Shown in pieces: positions 6,745-8,910 of a DNA stretch of 8,910 nt (position 1 is its first letter; each line of letters opens with the position of its first letter). This DNA is from an uncultured Clostridium sp. (GTDB taxonomy: Bacteria; Bacillota; Clostridia; TANB77; CAG-508), in NCBI GenBank assembly GCA_946497905.1, contig CAMMMI010000073.1, positions 1-8,910 of the forward strand, in the 5' to 3' direction. The position numbers and the translations under genes were made by a program. Under the pieces are notes generated by a model. That model was not told the DNA's origin, did no database searches, and saw nothing but the letters and a program-made list of their open reading frames with translations.

Positions 6745-8379
6745 TGACAAAAGTAGCAGTAAAACGAAAAAATCCTAAAAAAGAAACCTTTATGCAAGGA
6801 GTAATAACACTTATATTTTCACAAGTAATGATAAAGCTATTGGGATTAGTCTATAGTTTGTATCTAACAAATAGAGAAGGATTTGGAGACAAGGGAAATG
6901 GTATAGTTGCAGCAGGATATCAGATATATGCAATGTTACTTACAATATCATCAATAGGAGTACCAAATGCAATATCAAAGTTAGTATCAGAAAGAATAGC
7001 GATGGGAGATCATAAAGGAGCATATAGAATTTTTAAAATAGCATTTGCCACATTTGCAATGATTGGCTTAGTAGGGAGTTTAATGCTATTTCTAGGTGCA
7101 CACATGATAGCAACATATTGGCTACAAATTCCAGAAGCAGAAATGACATTAGTAGCATTATCACCAGCAATCTTTTTTGTAGCTATATCTTCAGTAATGA
7201 GAGGATATTTCAATGCAAGGCAAAATATTAAAGCAACAGCAAGATCTCAAACGATAGAACAAATATTTAAAACAGCATTAACCATAATTTTAGTAGAAAT
7301 AGTAGCAATAATTTCTAATTGCTCAACACAATGGATGGCAGGAGGAGCAACTTTAGCAACAACACTAGCAACATTTGCAGGATTTGGATATTTATACCTA
7401 TTCTATCAAACAAAAAGAAAAGAAATAGGAAGAGAAATAAGATCAACTGTAAATTACAAATATGAAAGAGTAAGAACTATAATAAAAAAGATTTTATTAG
7501 TATCAATACCAATAGCATTAACAGCTATAATGTCATCAATAAATAAAAATATAGACTCTTTCACAGTAGTAAGAAGTCTAAAAGAATTTATGCCAGAAGA
7601 CATGGCAATTGCTCAATATGGTATATTAGGAGGAAAAGTAGATACACTTACAAGTTTACCTCTATCAATAAATGTAGCATTTGCCACTGCATTAGTACCA
7701 GCAATATCGGCCGCAAAAGCAATAAAGGATAAAAAAACAATAACTAAAAAAACATCATTTTCATTATTAACATCAATGCTAATTGGATTGCCATGTACAG
7801 TAGGAATGTGTATATTTGCAGGACCTATATTAAATTTATTATTTCCAAATGCAAGTTCAGGAGAAGTTATACTACAAATAAGTTCATTAACAATAATATT
7901 TACAATTTTAGACCAAACAATAAATGGAGCACTCCAGGGATATGGAAAGTTAGCAATACCAGCAATATCATTGGGATGTCGGTGTAATAGTGAAATTAAT
8001 ACTAAATTTAATATTAGTACCAATACCAGAAATAGGAGTAAATGGAGCTGCAATAGCTTCAGTAGCTTGTCATGTAGTAGCATTTTCTATAGCAATAACA
8101 GCATTAAGAAAAAATATAAAACTGGATTTAACATTTTCAAAATTTGTAATAAAGCCTGTAATAGCAACAGCAATAATGGGAATTTGTTCATATTTTATAT
8201 TTTTAACAATTTCAGGAATAATTTTCGAAAAAGCGGCTACAATAATAGCAATACTTTCAGCAGTAATAATTTATGCATTAGCAATTATTGTATTAAAAGT
8301 ATTTTCGAAAGAAGAAGTAAGTATGATGCCAGGAGGAAATAAAATTCTAAAAGTCTTACAAAAACTAAAAATATATTAA
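6744..8379 (+). pseudogene. murJ: MurJ/SpoVB-type lipid II flippase gene, interrupted by a one-base frameshift
   Basis: Polytopic MOP-superfamily flippase related to MurJ (YtgP) and SpoVB of Bacillus, expected to move lipid II across the membrane. Start ATG 6744 overlaps the kinase stop by one base; AAAGGAG is at 6730-6736. Residues 1-411 are in frame and family-like, with a cytoplasmic lysine-rich N-terminus, then GVITLIFSQVMIKLLGLVYS, SSIGVPNAISKLVSE and LPLSINVAFATALVPAIS. After G411 (7974-7976) the frame yields an implausible Asn/Ser/Cys-rich tail to 8342. The natural continuation, VGVIVKLILNLILVPIPEIG and GAAIAS, lies one base further on and runs 7978-8379 (133 codons). Removing A7976 or T7977 restores an uninterrupted 544-residue protein, the usual length. 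The 3' part has no ribosome-binding site at its GTG (7990). The cause may be a sequencing error, a real mutation or recoding. MurJ versus SpoVB assignment is by context and length. Confidence 0.85.
7974..7980 (+). other. Frameshift point inside the MurJ-like gene
   Basis: The sequence GGATGTC is where frame 6744 stops making family-like protein and frame 7978 begins. Read as TTG GGA GTC GGT, without the T at 7977, the protein passes smoothly from SLG into VGVIVK. The longest homopolymer nearby is GGG, so a typical homopolymer read error is not the obvious explanation, and no classical slippery heptamer is present. Confidence 0.85.
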
Positions 8380-8413
8380 TTTTTTAGGAAAAAAAGAAGG
8401 AATTTAAGTTTTT

Positions 8414-8443
8414 TTGGCGAATAAAAGTAAGTAGAAGTACATT
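8414..8443 (+). promoter_or_regulatory. Weak candidate promoter for the HU gene
   Basis: TTGGCG (8414-8419) and TACATT (8438-8443) are separated by 18 nt, each matching four of six consensus bases. A start near 8450 would leave a leader of about 50 nt. GTACAT occurs at 8437-8442 and again at 8467-8472, exactly 30 nt apart, which could be two same-face sites. HU genes normally have their own promoter, and the 120-nt gap after the flippase gene fits that; the hexamers themselves are poor. Confidence 0.3.
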
Positions 8444-8482
8444 TATTGCTTGTAATGAGTAGTAAGGTACATATCATAAATC

Positions 8483-8491
8483 TTAAGGAGG
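8483..8491 (+). promoter_or_regulatory. Strong Shine-Dalgarno site of the HU gene
   Basis: TTAAGGAGG at 8483-8491 contains the full AAGGAGG core and lies 8 nt before the ATG. It is the strongest ribosome-binding site in the window, as expected for an abundant nucleoid protein, and it fixes the start at 8500. Confidence 0.8.
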
Positions 8492-8499
8492 TAAATTAA

Positions 8500-8778
8500 A
8501 TGAACAAAGCTGAATTAATCGCAGCAATAGCTGCAAAAACAGGAGAAACAAAAAAAGCAGCTGAAGCATCAGTAAACGCTTTTGTAGAAGTTGTAACAGA
8601 TGCATTAAAAAAAGGAGACAAAGTTCAATTAGTTGGATTTGGATCTTTTGAAGTAAGAAAAAGAGCAGCTAGAAAAGGAAGAAACCCACAAACTAAAGAA
8701 GAAATCAAAATACCTGCATCAAAAGCTCCAGTATTCAAAGCTGGTAAAGCATTAAAAGATTTAGTAAACAAAAAATAA
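8500..8778 (+). CDS. hup: HU-family DNA-binding protein
   Basis: Small basic nucleoid protein that binds and bends DNA as a dimer. The length of 92 residues is standard. The N-terminal helical dimerisation part (about 1-40, MNKAELIAAIAAKTG onward) is followed by the signature VGFGSFEVRKRAARKGRNPQ (45-64), with P63 at the tip of the DNA-binding arm where HU intercalates. The arm returns through EEIKIPASKAPVFKAGKALK. It uses AAC, ATC, GCT and GTT codons more than the upstream genes, consistent with high expression. It stands 120 nt after the flippase gene, has a strong ribosome-binding site and ends in its own terminator, so it is probably a separate unit. IHF is unlikely because HU is the usual single form in Firmicutes. 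Confidence 0.97.
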   Translation: MNKAELIAAIAAKTGETKKAAEASVNAFVEVVTDALKKGDKVQLVGFGSFEVRKRAARKGRNPQTKEEIKIPASKAPVFKAGKALKDLVNKK

Positions 8779-8806
8779 GAATTTTATAAAAAATAAGATA
8801 TAAATA

Positions 8807-8818
8807 TATGAATTCATA
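8807..8818. repeat. 12-nt palindrome between HU stop and terminator
   Basis: TATGAATTCATA is a perfect palindrome 28 nt after the HU stop codon. It is short and may be chance; no function can be assigned. Confidence 0.35.
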
Positions 8819-8821
8819 GGG

Positions 8822-8847
8822 AGAAGCTAGAAATAGCTTCTTTTTTT
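8822..8847 (+). terminator. Intrinsic terminator downstream of HU
   Basis: AGAAGCTA (8822-8829) pairs perfectly with TAGCTTCT (8834-8841) around a GAAA tetraloop, followed at once by a run of seven T (8841-8847). The GNRA loop and U-tract make this a textbook Rho-independent terminator. It lies 43 nt after the HU stop and closes the transcribed block. Confidence 0.92.
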
Positions 8848-8857
8848 AGATTTTTTA

Positions 8858-8910
8858 GGGGACGTTCCTTCAATCCCGAAAATTAGTGCCATTGGGGACG
8901 GGCTATTTTG
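8858..8910 (-). repeat. 53-nt terminal inverted repeat, right copy
   Basis: Exact reverse complement of positions 3-55. It starts 10 nt after the T-run of the HU terminator and continues to the last base of the window, so its true end is not visible. It contains the same GGGGACGGGCTATTTTG core as the left array. Confidence 0.95.

Noticed and set aside
7977..8342. C-terminal 121 residues of the 6744 reading frame as a novel domain
   Set aside because: It is rich in Asn, Ser, Cys and Arg, and the other frame over the same DNA encodes perfect flippase sequence, so this tail is out-of-frame translation.
7990..8379. Independent small membrane protein starting at GTG 7990
   Set aside because: It has no ribosome-binding site and is the direct continuation of the MurJ-like protein after a one-base correction.
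8450..8477. HU promoter TTGTAA with TATCAT at 16-nt spacing
   Set aside because: Transcription would start at about 8484, within the Shine-Dalgarno sequence, leaving no usable leader.

Overview
The window is a chromosomal piece of an A+T-rich, Gram-positive, Clostridia-like (Firmicutes) bacterium. The evidence is very low G+C, strong preference for A-ending codons (ATA, AGA, GGA), purine-rich Shine-Dalgarno sites, and the families present. The MurE carries the DNPR signature of meso-diaminopimelate-adding enzymes, so the peptidoglycan is probably DAP-type. I cannot name a genus from the sequence.

Layout, left to right. 1-137: degenerate tandem copies of a CGTCCCC-core repeat. 141-364: A+T-rich spacer with a candidate promoter and a 24-nt perfect palindrome. 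365-8379: six same-strand genes, murE, mraY, ftsW (SEDS), murG, a sensor histidine kinase and a MurJ/SpoVB-type flippase, with gaps of 67 nt or less and a 1-nt overlap at the last junction. The flippase gene is split by an apparent one-base insertion near 7977. 8500-8778: an HU-type DNA-binding protein gene followed by a clear intrinsic terminator (8822-8847). 8858-8910: a perfect 53-nt inverted copy of positions 3-55, so the window is bracketed by inverted repeats.

Functionally the cluster covers consecutive steps of peptidoglycan precursor synthesis. MurE adds the third stem residue, MraY makes lipid I, MurG makes lipid II, MurJ flips lipid II, and the SEDS protein polymerises it at the septum (or forespore). 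It resembles a reduced dcw cluster: murF and murD, commonly found here, are absent, and a histidine kinase without a neighbouring response regulator sits between murG and murJ. That position suggests, but does not prove, a kinase linked to envelope state.

I see no clearly new multi-gene system. The points most worth a second look are the GTCCCC-core repeat family with its inverted end copies and a related hairpin before murG, the murJ frameshift, and the embedded kinase with a very short extracytoplasmic loop. I found no tRNA, rRNA, CRISPR array, transposase or recognisable riboswitch.
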